DNA of 64,000 bases from Actinobacteria bacterium IMCC25003 (GTDB lineage Bacteria; Actinomycetota; Actinomycetes; Nanopelagicales; Nanopelagicaceae): assembly GCA_002284855.1 (NCBI GenBank), contig CP015603.1:62001-126000 (forward strand), given 5' to 3'. A program made the position numbers and the translations under genes. Positions within the stretch are counted from its first letter, which is position 1; each line of letters begins with the position of its first letter. The notes beneath the pieces were generated by a model. It did not search any database and was not told the DNA's origin. It saw only the letters and a program-made list of their open reading frames with translations. Below, piece after piece: positions 55,076-63,406 of this stretch.

Positions 55076-55342
55076 TTAGCGGGCGGTACGAGCGGCCATG
55101 CGGGCTTCACGCAGGCGGCGAAGGCGCTTTACCAGCATCGGAGAGGCCTCGAGGGCATCGTCACGATCGATGAGGTCGTTGAGCAGTTGGTAGTAGCGAG
55201 GAGCGGTGAGGTCGAAGAGGTCTTTGATTGCAGTCTCTTTCGCACCAGCAAAGCGCCACCAATTACGTTCGAAGTCGAGGATACGAGTTTCGAGGTCGGT
55301 CAAGGTCGAACCTGATGTTTCTGGGTTCTCGAGCGCTGACAT
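55076..55342 (-). CDS. DUF3263 family protein (probable small HTH DNA-binding protein)
   Basis: 88 residues. [21 protein letters not shown] then [19 protein letters not shown] is the DUF3263 signature and reads like a helix-turn-helix. [21 protein letters not shown] gives a very basic C-terminus. The family is restricted to actinobacteria; DNA binding is inferred. The ATG is preceded at seven bases by TAAGAT, and a 19-bp palindrome covers this element, suggesting autoregulation. Confidence 0.85.
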   Translation of the reverse strand: MSALENPETSGSTLTDLETRILDFERNWWRFAGAKETAIKDLFDLTAPRYYQLLNDLIDRDDALEASPMLVKRLRRLREARMAARTAR

Positions 55343-55344
55343 GT

Positions 55345-55363
55345 CTCCAATCTTAGATTGGAG
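55345..55363. promoter_or_regulatory. 19-bp palindrome over the DUF3263 promoter (candidate operator)
   Basis: CTCCAATC-TTA-GATTGGAG, perfect eight-base arms around three bases. On the minus strand the centre includes TAAGAT (55355-55350), which is seven bases before the ATG of a gene without Shine-Dalgarno. A protein bound here would block the -10 region. As RNA it would lie upstream of the start if transcription is leaderless, so it is better read as a DNA operator. Confidence 0.55.
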
Positions 55364-55392
55364 TTATGCGAAAGTGTGGGATTTCCGCTCAC

Positions 55393-56868
55393 TCATGATT
55401 TACGTGCAGCTTTGACGATATTGCGCAGCATCGTCGGAAAGATAAAGAAGTGGAAAGGTGAGACGAGATACCAATAAATCTGGCCACCTAATCCGCGTGG
55501 TTCAAAGAGCGCATCTTGTGTGACAACGGTCTTTCCATCTTTCTCTTCCAGATGAAATTCCAGCCACGCCTTTCCAGGCAGAATCATTTCGGCATAGAGG
55601 CGTAAATGTTTTCCATTCTCGAGCCCTTCAACGCGCCAGAAATCAACGCTGTCACCAATACGTAGATGAACTGGATCGCGACGGCCGCGACGTAAACCAA
55701 CTCCACCCACAATGCGGTCGAGAAGTCCGCGCAAGTACCAGAGCCAATCGGAGCCAAACCATCCGCGGGCGCCGCCAATTCCTTCGATCTGCTCCCAAAT
55801 TTTTTCACGTGCAACATTTGTCGTAATTTCGCGATGATCTTTTAGAGTTAACTCGCCCGCCCAATCAGGATCGCTCTGTGCCTTCTGCCATGGCGCAGTT
55901 GGGAATGCCGCATCAGACCAGCGTGTATCAACGTGATTTTCAGCGGTGCGAGTGAGAGCTAGTTGAATTGCTTGCGAAACGGTGAGGAGTCCCTCTGATG
56001 GAAGCGGAATTAATTCAGTGATGCTCTTACGTGGATCAACGACAACTTCGCTAATAAGGGATTCAACCAATGGGCGTGCAAGTGAGGTTGGCACAGGGGT
56101 GACGAAGCCAATCCATAAACTTGAAAGCTTTGGAGTAAGTACCGGCACTTCAATAATCTTGCGTCTGCGCAGACCAGATATCTCTGCAAATTTCTGCATC
56201 ATCGCCGCATAAGTAACAACTTCAGGACCGCCGATATCGTAGATATGGTTTATCGGCTTAGTTAAAACTGCAGCGCTACGTAAGTAGTACAGCACATCGC
56301 GAATTGCGATCGGTTGTGTACGGTTGGAAACCCACTTCGGTGTCGTCATAATCGGCAGGCGGTGAGTGAGATGGCGCAACATCTCGAATGATGCCGAACC
56401 TGATCCGATGATGATGCCGGCACGAAGTTCAAGAACTGGCACAGAAGTTGATGCCAACTGCGTTCCGGTATTCATACGAGAAGTGAGATGGCGACTTCGA
56501 TTCTCATCGTTAGCAATTCCACCTAAGTAAATAATCTGCTGCACGCGCTGACGTTCTGCCGCTTCGGCGAAACCCTTTGCCATTGCAGATTCAATGTGGC
56601 CAAAATCGGTAGCGACATTAATTGAGTGCAGCAAGTAATAAGCAGTGTGAACACCAGCGAGCGCGCGATCGAGATCTTCTGCGTTGCTGGCATTGCCTTC
56701 GATAATTTCAACAGAGTTTGCCCAGCTCTGACCTTGAATCTTCTTGGCATCGCGTACAAGTACGCGCACCTTCTTGCCCTCTGCTTGTAAATCACGAACT
56801 AAACGGCCGCCGACATATCCCGATGCACCGGTAACGAGGTACAAGCGAGGCTGATTCTGCGTATCCAT
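55393..56868 (-). CDS. NAD(P)-binding SDR/epimerase with C-terminal DUF2867 domain
   Basis: 491 residues. The N-terminal extended-SDR domain has YLVTGASGYVGGRLVRDL, AYYLLHSI, IYLGGIANDENRSRH and LELRAGIIIGSGSASFEMLRHL. From about residue 330 the DUF2867 domain follows (WYLRGLLDRIVGGVGLRRGRRDP, then LRIGDSVDFWRVEGLE and FEPRGLGGQIYWYLVSPFHFFIF). The combination is common in actinobacteria and cyanobacteria; the substrate is unknown. It is divergent from ndh with 23 bases between the start codons. Confidence 0.88.
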   Translation of the reverse strand: MDTQNQPRLYLVTGASGYVGGRLVRDLQAEGKKVRVLVRDAKKIQGQSWANSVEIIEGNASNAEDLDRALAGVHTAYYLLHSINVATDFGHIESAMAKGFAEAAERQRVQQIIYLGGIANDENRSRHLTSRMNTGTQLASTSVPVLELRAGIIIGSGSASFEMLRHLTHRLPIMTTPKWVSNRTQPIAIRDVLYYLRSAAVLTKPINHIYDIGGPEVVTYAAMMQKFAEISGLRRRKIIEVPVLTPKLSSLWIGFVTPVPTSLARPLVESLISEVVVDPRKSITELIPLPSEGLLTVSQAIQLALTRTAENHVDTRWSDAAFPTAPWQKAQSDPDWAGELTLKDHREITTNVAREKIWEQIEGIGGARGWFGSDWLWYLRGLLDRIVGGVGLRRGRRDPVHLRIGDSVDFWRVEGLENGKHLRLYAEMILPGKAWLEFHLEEKDGKTVVTQDALFEPRGLGGQIYWYLVSPFHFFIFPTMLRNIVKAARKS

Positions 56869-56875
56869 GTAAGTC

Positions 56876-56881
56876 AGCCTA
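56876..56881 (-). promoter_or_regulatory. Leaderless-type -10 element (TAGGCT) for the SDR/DUF2867 gene
   Basis: Minus-strand TAGGCT, seven bases (GACTTAC), ATG at 56868. It overlaps by two bases the plus-strand TAGACT of ndh. Confidence 0.5.
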
Positions 56882-56885
56882 GACT
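56880..56885 (+). promoter_or_regulatory. Leaderless-type -10 element (TAGACT) for ndh
   Basis: TAGACT, six bases (TACGGC), ATG at 56892; no Shine-Dalgarno. Confidence 0.6.
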
Positions 56886-56891
56886 TACGGC

Positions 56892-58124
56892 ATGCCTTCT
56901 TCTACTCGACCTCGCGTTGTCATTCTCGGAGCCGGGTTCGGTGGGCTCCATGCCGCTAAGGCGCTTGCGAAGAAGGCCGATGTCACCGTAGTTGACCGCC
57001 ATAACTTCCAGACTTTCCTACCTCTCCTCTATCAGGTATCCACTGCCGGCCTTGCCGCCGATCACGTTGTTCACCCAGTGCGCGGAGCTCTGCGCGATAC
57101 TGGAATCAAATTCCGTATGGGTTCACCAATCTCTGTCGACCATAAGAACAAATCAGTAAAGCTTGATTCATCTGAAGTTCTCGAATTCGATCACTTAGTC
57201 GTTGCACTTGGTTCATCCACTGCTGACTTCGGTGTCCCCGGAGTTACAGAACATGGCCTTGGAATGAAGAGCGTTCATGAAGCTTTGATGATTCGCGCTG
57301 AAGTCATGCGCCGCTTTGAAGATTTGGCTCGCTTTGAAGATGACACTCGACTATCAATCGCGGTTGTGGGCGGTGGCCCTACAGGCGTTGAGATGGCTGG
57401 TGCACTCGCTGAATTGAAGCGCGGCCCACTGAAGAACGACTTGGCTCATGCTGCTGACCATATCGATGTCTATCTCATCGAAGCAGGGCCTCGTATCTTG
57501 CCGATGTTCAGCGAAAAGTTATCAGATCGAGCAGAGAGCGATCTTCATAAGTTGGGCGTCTTTGTGAAGACCAACACTTCAGTGCGCGAAATCCAATCTC
57601 GCAAAATTATTATTAAAGATGGCGAGCCAATTCCTGCAGAGGTAACAATTTGGGCAGCTGGAGTTAAGGGCGAACCAACAGCAGGACTTCTGAACCTTCC
57701 TATTGCTGGTTCACGCATTGATACCGACGAAAACTTAGAAGTTAACCACTACCCAAATATCTGGGCAATCGGTGATATCAACGGCACCAAAGATAAAGAT
57801 GGACGCTTCTATCCGATGGTTGCACCGGTTGCGATGCAGCAAGGTAAGTGGGTCGCTAAGCAGATTTTGCGTAAATCAGCGGGCGAAAAACTTATTCCAT
57901 TTAAATATCGCGATAAAGGTTCGATGGCCACCATTGGTCGCCATAAAGCAGTTGTACAAGTTGGAAAGTTCACTATGTCCGGGCCGCTTGCTTGGTATGC
58001 CTGGTTGTGGCTTCACTTGTTCTATCTCTTGGGTGGCCGCAACAAGATTGGAACGATGGCCGACTGGACCTGGAACTATCTGACTTTCGATCGCGGCAAT
58101 CGCCACATCATGGACACCATTTAA
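56892..58124 (+). CDS. ndh: Type II NADH dehydrogenase (NDH-2)
   Basis: 410 residues. The FAD site is RVVILGAGFGGLHAAKALA, and VDRHNFQTFLPLLYQVSTAGL is the NDH-2 quinone-side motif. The NADH site is AVVGGGPTGVEMAGALAEL, and the second FAD motif is NIWAIGDING. The C-terminal amphipathic helix region (YAWLWLHLFYLLGGRNKI) attaches it to the membrane. It passes electrons from NADH to quinone without pumping protons. It is followed after two bases by the hydrolase gene. Confidence 0.95.
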   Translation: MPSSTRPRVVILGAGFGGLHAAKALAKKADVTVVDRHNFQTFLPLLYQVSTAGLAADHVVHPVRGALRDTGIKFRMGSPISVDHKNKSVKLDSSEVLEFDHLVVALGSSTADFGVPGVTEHGLGMKSVHEALMIRAEVMRRFEDLARFEDDTRLSIAVVGGGPTGVEMAGALAELKRGPLKNDLAHAADHIDVYLIEAGPRILPMFSEKLSDRAESDLHKLGVFVKTNTSVREIQSRKIIIKDGEPIPAEVTIWAAGVKGEPTAGLLNLPIAGSRIDTDENLEVNHYPNIWAIGDINGTKDKDGRFYPMVAPVAMQQGKWVAKQILRKSAGEKLIPFKYRDKGSMATIGRHKAVVQVGKFTMSGPLAWYAWLWLHLFYLLGGRNKIGTMADWTWNYLTFDRGNRHIMDTI

Positions 58125-58126
58125 CA

Positions 58127-58897
58127 ATGGCGCAGTATCTCGACGTTGATGGCCATCAGGTCTATTGCTACGAATGGGATAACAACGGTGAAGCAGTCGT
58201 ATTGCTTCACGGAGGTCTAAGCCAAACGGCTCATTGGGCAGATCAGATCGTCCCGTCGCTTGAGGATTACCACGTATATGCCTACGACCGTTCTTCACAT
58301 GGCTTAACCGCGTATCGCGAAGAGAGCATCAACTTCAAATACCAAGTACGCGAAGCAATCGCATATCTAGAAACTGTCGTAAAAGAACCAGCGCACATCA
58401 TTGGTTGGAGCGATGGCGGAATCATCGGACTCTTTCTCGCGATTCAAAGACCAGATCTTGTTAAATCGCTCGTTTCAATCGCAGCAAATTTCCACTTCTC
58501 TGGCACAGTCCCTGAATTTGAAATGAATCCGATCTCTGATGAAGATCGCAATGAATATGCAGAATATTCTCCAGATACCCCTGAAACTCTCGATCGCATC
58601 CATGCCCATTTCCATGAAATGTGGAAGAACGAACCAAATATTCCAATTGCAGATATCGAGAAAATTCAGTGCCCTGTACTTGTTATGGCTGGTGATGACG
58701 ATGTAATTCAACACGAGCACACCCTTGAACTATTTAGAGCTCTGCCGCTTGGTCAGTTAGCAATCGTGCCTGGCACTTCTCACATATTGCCGAAAGAGAA
58801 GCCAGGACTCGTGAATTTGATGATTACTGAGTTTCTTGAGGATTTGAGTTATCCGGTTACCAAAATGCCTATCCGGCGTAAAAACCCAACGGAATAA
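58127..58897 (+). CDS. Alpha/beta hydrolase
   Basis: 256 residues from the ATG at 58127 (the frame extends back through ndh, which is not credible). VVLLHGGLSQTAHW is the oxyanion loop, IGWSDGGIIGLFLA the nucleophile elbow with Ser (GWSDGG), VMAGDDDVI holds the acid, and VPGTSHILP the catalytic His. It resembles esterase or lactonase-type members; the substrate is unknown. The start is two bases after the ndh stop, so it is co-transcribed with ndh. Its stop abuts the stop of the convergent carbonic anhydrase gene. Confidence 0.88.
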   Translation: MAQYLDVDGHQVYCYEWDNNGEAVVLLHGGLSQTAHWADQIVPSLEDYHVYAYDRSSHGLTAYREESINFKYQVREAIAYLETVVKEPAHIIGWSDGGIIGLFLAIQRPDLVKSLVSIAANFHFSGTVPEFEMNPISDEDRNEYAEYSPDTPETLDRIHAHFHEMWKNEPNIPIADIEKIQCPVLVMAGDDDVIQHEHTLELFRALPLGQLAIVPGTSHILPKEKPGLVNLMITEFLEDLSYPVTKMPIRRKNPTE

Positions 58898-59416
58898 TTA
58901 ACCTTCAAAAGGTTCGATGGTTCCTGTCTTTACATCATAGATAGCGCCCGCAACGACAACACCTTCGCGTAGCAGTGGGTAAGAACGAATGCGATTGAGG
59001 TCAGTTGCCAGCGCAGCTCTTTGATCGCGTGTGGTGCGAAATTCTAAGCTTGAGGTATTTACTCCATATTGCTCATCAATAATTTTATGGAAATCGGCTT
59101 CATCGTTCTCAGCCATCTTGCAATCAGTATGTGGCATCACCAAGATGCGATTGACGTTGAGCAGATAGGTGGCAAGAACCAAGGTACGCAATACATCTTC
59201 AGTCACACGTGCTCCGGCATTACGCAGAATTTTGGCATCTCCGGAACGCATGCCAACCACAGAGAGCGGATTGATGCGTGAATCCATGCAGGTAACGATT
59301 GCTAGACCGCGAGCAGCAGAGCCTGTGAGTTCGGAGTACTTGAATGTCTTTTGATATTCGGCATTGGCCGCTAAGAGATCATCAAATGATTCGTGAGGAA
59401 AAGAGTTCTCTGTCAT
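58898..59416 (-). CDS. Beta-class carbonic anhydrase
   Basis: 172 residues. Zinc ligands are visible as the CMDSR motif (Cys and the Asp/Arg dyad, near residue 43) and PHTDCKM (His and Cys, near 95). ILRNAGARVTEDVLRTL is the family loop. The protein is slightly shorter than most beta enzymes (about 200), with the typical actinobacterial C-terminus (VAGAIYDVKTGTIEPF). It interconverts carbon dioxide and bicarbonate, the co-substrate of the PEP carboxylase encoded in this window. AAAGGAG precedes the ATG. Confidence 0.93.
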   Translation of the reverse strand: MTENSFPHESFDDLLAANAEYQKTFKYSELTGSAARGLAIVTCMDSRINPLSVVGMRSGDAKILRNAGARVTEDVLRTLVLATYLLNVNRILVMPHTDCKMAENDEADFHKIIDEQYGVNTSSLEFRTTRDQRAALATDLNRIRSYPLLREGVVVAGAIYDVKTGTIEPFEG

Positions 59417-59451
59417 TGGTAACTCCTTTCATAATCTCGGAGTAATACTTG

Positions 59452-59523
59452 AGCCCCCCATCCGGATTGAACGGATGACCTGCTCATTACAAGTGAGCTG
59501 CTCTACCACTGAGCTAGGGAGGC
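59452..59523 (-). tRNA. tRNA-Thr (anticodon UGU)
   Basis: The acceptor GCCTCCC pairs with GGGGGGC (one T-G pair), the D arm is GCTC..GAGC, and the anticodon stem-loop GCTCA-CTTGTAA-TGAGC gives UGU. The T arm is ATCCG/CGGAT with loop TTCAATC and the discriminator is T. CCA is not encoded. Confidence 0.93.
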
Positions 59524-59615
59524 GTACTGCGGGCGTAATTATGGCAGTTATTGGCAGATTGTAAAAATCCACCTTTTTATACCTATAAATATGGATAAAT
59601 GAGAGGATTCACGCC

Positions 59616-62600
59616 ATGTTGCCTAACTACTGGATGAGCCCTGAGACCAATTCAATCAACCGCCTCGGCATGCTCAATATCGAGCACTTCGAAACACTTT
59701 CGCTCGACGGAACATGGCGCTTCCAGTTATTAAGTTCACCTACTGATGATTCTCGTAAGCGCTGGACCAGTATTCCGGTTCCAGGTTTATGGACGATGCA
59801 ACCAACCAGTGATGAATTCTTTGATAAGCCGCACTACACCAACACACAGATGCCGTGGGATCACGTTGCACCTGAAGTTCCTGAACATAATCCAACTGGA
59901 GTCTACGAACGCGACTTCCATATTCCTGCGTCGTGGGAAGGTAAGCGCATCGTCTTGCACCTCGGTGGATATGAATCCGTTGCACTCATTACAGTCAACG
60001 GCATCGAAGCGGGCCTCACAAAAGATTCACGCCTGGCAGCCGAATTTGATATCACAGGTCTTATCAAGCGCGGCAAGAATAATCTTGAAATCAAAGTCAC
60101 TAAGTGGTCTGATGCCACCTATATCGAAGATCAAGATCAGTGGTGGCACGGTGGAATCACTCGTTCAGTAAAGCTCTATGCAACTGAACGTGTATTTATC
60201 GAAAGATTTGCAACCACTGCTGGACTTAAGAGCGATGGCACAACCGGAACTCTCAAGATTGATGCCGTCATCGGTTCTATCGGCGGTAAGAGCGTTGATG
60301 GTTACACCTTGCGCACATCTATTGAAGAACTTCCTAAGACGAAGTCAGCACAACTTTCGCAGACATATCAAGATCACAAGACTCCACTGTGGACAGAGAT
60401 GACACCTGAACTTCGCGAGGCAGATCGCAAGTTCTTCGCCGGCGAATACTGGCGCGGAGATATCCCAGAGTCGGCAAAAGCCAGCCGCCTCAAGCTCAAA
60501 TCACCATGGCCAGGTCATGTTGTCCTTGAGACTGAGATTCCTAAGGTTGCTGCCTGGTCTGCTGAAACCCCCAATCTATACACACTTCGCATCGAATTGG
60601 TCAGCCCTTCGGGCACCGTCATTGAGGTCTCACAACAACGCGTTGGTTTCCGCTCTGTTGTTATCAAGGGCCGTGAACTCTTGGTCAACGGAAAACTCAT
60701 TTATATCTACGGCGTCAACCGCCACGACTTCAACCGCCTGACAGGTCGCGTACTTACTCGCGACGATATGCGCCAAGATTTACTCGAGATGAAGCGTTGG
60801 AACTTCAACGCTGTGCGCACATCACATTATCCAAATGATCCAGCTTTCTACGATCTCTGCGATGAACTTGGTTTCTACGTCATCGATGAAGCAAATATTG
60901 AATCACATGCTTTCTACGATTCGATTTCTAATGATCCACGTTATGCATCAGCATTTGTTGAGCGCGTAGGTCGTATGGTGCAGCGCGATATGCACCACCC
61001 ATCTGTCATCTTCTGGTCACTCGGAAATGAATCAGGTCGCGGCAAGAACCATGAAGCTGCTGCCGCATTTGCTCGCGCACTAGATCCATCACGTCCACTG
61101 CATTACGAAGGTGGCATCAACGGCGATTGGCGCGGTGGACATTCACTCACCGATGTCGTCAGCCCAATGTATCCATCAATCAAAGCGATTCTTTCTTATG
61201 CAAAATCAGGTAAGCAAGATCGTCCATTGATTATGTGCGAGTACTCGCACGCTATGGGTAACTCCAACGGAACTCTTAAAGAGTATTGGGATGCAATCCA
61301 TTCAACACCTGGACTACAGGGTGGATTTATCTGGGAGTTCTGGGATCACGGAATCGAACAAACTCTTCCTGATGGCACAAAGCGTTCTGCCTACGGCGGA
61401 GACTTTGGCGAAACTCGCCACGATGGAAACTTTGTCTGCGATGGTATGGTCTTCCCTGACCGCACTCCAAAGCCCGCAATGCATGAGATGAAGGCAATCG
61501 CCGCACCTGTTGTTATCTCAACAGCCAAGGCAGCTTCTGGTTCCTTTACCGTCACCAACCGCCAATACTTCAAGGATGTAGCTGATTTTGAGCTCTTCTG
61601 GAGCATCAACCGCAACGGTGAAGTCATCGATAGCGGCAAAGTGGCCTTGCCAAAGATCGCCCCACAGAAGAGTGCAAAGATTGCAATCAAGTCGAAGTCG
61701 CTCTTAAAGCCCGATGCTGCTGGCGAACGATTCATTAACTTCAGCATCGTGCGCAAGAACCGCACCGATTGGGCACCTGCCGGACATGAAGTCGGTTGGA
61801 ACCAATTCGCACTTCCTTCACGTAAGGAAACTATTCCAGCAGCAAAGACGAGCGATCTCTTTGACTTCGCCGTCGATGAAGCTGGCGAAATCCAGATTCC
61901 ATTTGCAACACTCTCTCCCGTTCCTTCACTCTGGCGCGCACCTACCGATAACGATCGCATCGGTCGCTTCACACTCAAGTGGGAGCAGTACGGAGTCCGC
62001 GAACTCACTCGCACTGATTGCACCATCACTGAAGGCCTTAAGTCATACAAGGTTGTCAGCGAATGGCAGACAAGTACCGGCTACAAGGTCAAGCAAGTTC
62101 AACTAGTCTCTCCTGTTAAGGATGGCTACTCAGTGAAAGAGACAATCACTGTTCCGAAGCAATTTGAAGATTTAGCTCGCGTCGGTATCAACTTCGAGAT
62201 TGATGGCTCTTTAAGCAACTACACCTACTTCGGTATCGGTTCACATGAGAATTATCCTGATCGCAAGATTGGTCGCGTTCATAAGTGGGTCTCAACTGTT
62301 GCACAACAATATGTTCCTTACGTTCGCCCACAAGAAAATGGTGGACATGCGGGGGTTCGTTGGTTTGAACTTACCGATAGCCAAGGAAACGGTGTTCGTA
62401 TCGACCTCGATAAGCCACGTCAGGTATCTGTAAATCCGTTTAGAGCAGAACAACTTGCCGATGCAACACACGATGTTGAGTTAGTTCCAACAGGAAACAC
62501 CATTGTTCATATCGATGTTGCTCATCGCGGCGTTGGAACAGCGTCCTGTGGTCCAGATACCTTGCCTGGATACCTAGTATCTGGCGGTACTTATAGCTTC

Positions 62601-62624
62601 AGCTGGACAGTTCGCTCTATTTAA
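59616..62624 (+). CDS. lacZ: Beta-galactosidase (GH2, LacZ-type)
   Basis: 1002 residues, the length of large GH2 beta-galactosidases. The sugar-binding jelly-roll domain (DGTWRFQLLSSPTDDS, TGVYERDFHIPASWEGK) is followed by Ig-like domains and the TIM barrel. The acid/base Glu is in FWSLGNESGRG at about 471 and the nucleophile Glu is in MCEYSHAMGNSNG at about 542. The C-terminal small-chain domain (SLWRAPTDNDRIGR, YFGIGSHENYPDRKIG) is intact. It has no signal peptide, so it is cytoplasmic. AGAGGA precedes the ATG. No sugar transporter or regulator is adjacent. Confidence 0.95.
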   Translation: MLPNYWMSPETNSINRLGMLNIEHFETLSLDGTWRFQLLSSPTDDSRKRWTSIPVPGLWTMQPTSDEFFDKPHYTNTQMPWDHVAPEVPEHNPTGVYERDFHIPASWEGKRIVLHLGGYESVALITVNGIEAGLTKDSRLAAEFDITGLIKRGKNNLEIKVTKWSDATYIEDQDQWWHGGITRSVKLYATERVFIERFATTAGLKSDGTTGTLKIDAVIGSIGGKSVDGYTLRTSIEELPKTKSAQLSQTYQDHKTPLWTEMTPELREADRKFFAGEYWRGDIPESAKASRLKLKSPWPGHVVLETEIPKVAAWSAETPNLYTLRIELVSPSGTVIEVSQQRVGFRSVVIKGRELLVNGKLIYIYGVNRHDFNRLTGRVLTRDDMRQDLLEMKRWNFNAVRTSHYPNDPAFYDLCDELGFYVIDEANIESHAFYDSISNDPRYASAFVERVGRMVQRDMHHPSVIFWSLGNESGRGKNHEAAAAFARALDPSRPLHYEGGINGDWRGGHSLTDVVSPMYPSIKAILSYAKSGKQDRPLIMCEYSHAMGNSNGTLKEYWDAIHSTPGLQGGFIWEFWDHGIEQTLPDGTKRSAYGGDFGETRHDGNFVCDGMVFPDRTPKPAMHEMKAIAAPVVISTAKAASGSFTVTNRQYFKDVADFELFWSINRNGEVIDSGKVALPKIAPQKSAKIAIKSKSLLKPDAAGERFINFSIVRKNRTDWAPAGHEVGWNQFALPSRKETIPAAKTSDLFDFAVDEAGEIQIPFATLSPVPSLWRAPTDNDRIGRFTLKWEQYGVRELTRTDCTITEGLKSYKVVSEWQTSTGYKVKQVQLVSPVKDGYSVKETITVPKQFEDLARVGINFEIDGSLSNYTYFGIGSHENYPDRKIGRVHKWVSTVAQQYVPYVRPQENGGHAGVRWFELTDSQGNGVRIDLDKPRQVSVNPFRAEQLADATHDVELVPTGNTIVHIDVAHRGVGTASCGPDTLPGYLVSGGTYSFSWTVRSI

Positions 62625-63400
62625 CGAAGAGGCCACTTCACTGGCGTTGGGTATTTAGCACTGCGCCCATCACCAGATGATTTGCCCTGAATACGTCGCA
62701 GGATCCAAGGAAGTGCAAAGACGAAGAACCATGCAACGGTAACGCCCTTTTCAATAATCCATGGCGTCTTCTTTGCAGGTGGCAACGGTGTACGCCATGC
62801 AGGATCAAAGGGAAGTCCCAACTTCTCAAGTACTGCATTAGCGCATCGCTTATGACCTTCGGCATTCAAGTGCAGACGATCGAATGCCAAGAAGCGACGG
62901 TCACTAAAGAATGCCTCTTGGTTTGCATCAACAACAATTGCCCCAACTTCAGCACCCACTTCACGGACAGCTGTGTTGAATTGGGAGAAACGCTTCTCCC
63001 AGATTTCAGAACCTTTTCCTTTATTGCCAGTTTTTTCTAAAACAGTAAAGAGCATCACCGTTGCACCAGAATCGGCAATCGCTCTGACAGTTGCTTTGTA
63101 GAGTTCATTGACAACATCAGCTTGGAATCCCGGACGTAGTGCATCGTTGGCACCAGCATGAAATGAAACCAAAGTATCGCGTCCTGTCACGTATTTCAGA
63201 GCAACTGGAACTTGATCTTCTACAACTTGCCTTATCAACTTTCCACGAATTGCAAGATTTACATAAGTGAAATCTGGATTTGCTTGCGCCATCACATCAG
63301 CGACGCGATCTGCCCATCCGCGGTAATTACCATCGATGATTTCATCGGTCATGCCTTCAGAGTATGAATCTCCGCAGACAATAAAACGTTGAAATGACAT
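62621..63400 (-). CDS. SGNH/GDSL hydrolase with C-terminal membrane segment
   Basis: 259 residues. Block I is FIVCGDSYSEGMTD (catalytic Ser), block II contains the conserved Gly in NLAIRGKLI, block III is FHAGANDALRPG, and block V has DRLHLNAEGHKR (catalytic Asp and His). A hydrophobic segment (GVTVAWFFVFALPWIL) and a basic tail follow, so it may be membrane-associated. It probably deacylates or de-esterifies a lipid or carbohydrate. Its last four bases overlap the end of lacZ. It starts six bases after the end of rlmB. Confidence 0.87.
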   Translation of the reverse strand: MSFQRFIVCGDSYSEGMTDEIIDGNYRGWADRVADVMAQANPDFTYVNLAIRGKLIRQVVEDQVPVALKYVTGRDTLVSFHAGANDALRPGFQADVVNELYKATVRAIADSGATVMLFTVLEKTGNKGKGSEIWEKRFSQFNTAVREVGAEVGAIVVDANQEAFFSDRRFLAFDRLHLNAEGHKRCANAVLEKLGLPFDPAWRTPLPPAKKTPWIIEKGVTVAWFFVFALPWILRRIQGKSSGDGRSAKYPTPVKWPLR

Positions 63401-63406
63401 AACAAA

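Noticed and set aside
57992-58126. N-terminal extension of the alpha/beta hydrolase into ndh
   Set aside because: The extension is out of frame with, and inside, conserved ndh coding sequence; the ATG at 58127 begins the family-like region.
61391-62050. 219-residue minus-strand open frame inside lacZ
   Set aside because: LacZ motifs on the plus strand are continuous through this interval; the antisense product is low-complexity and unrecognisable.
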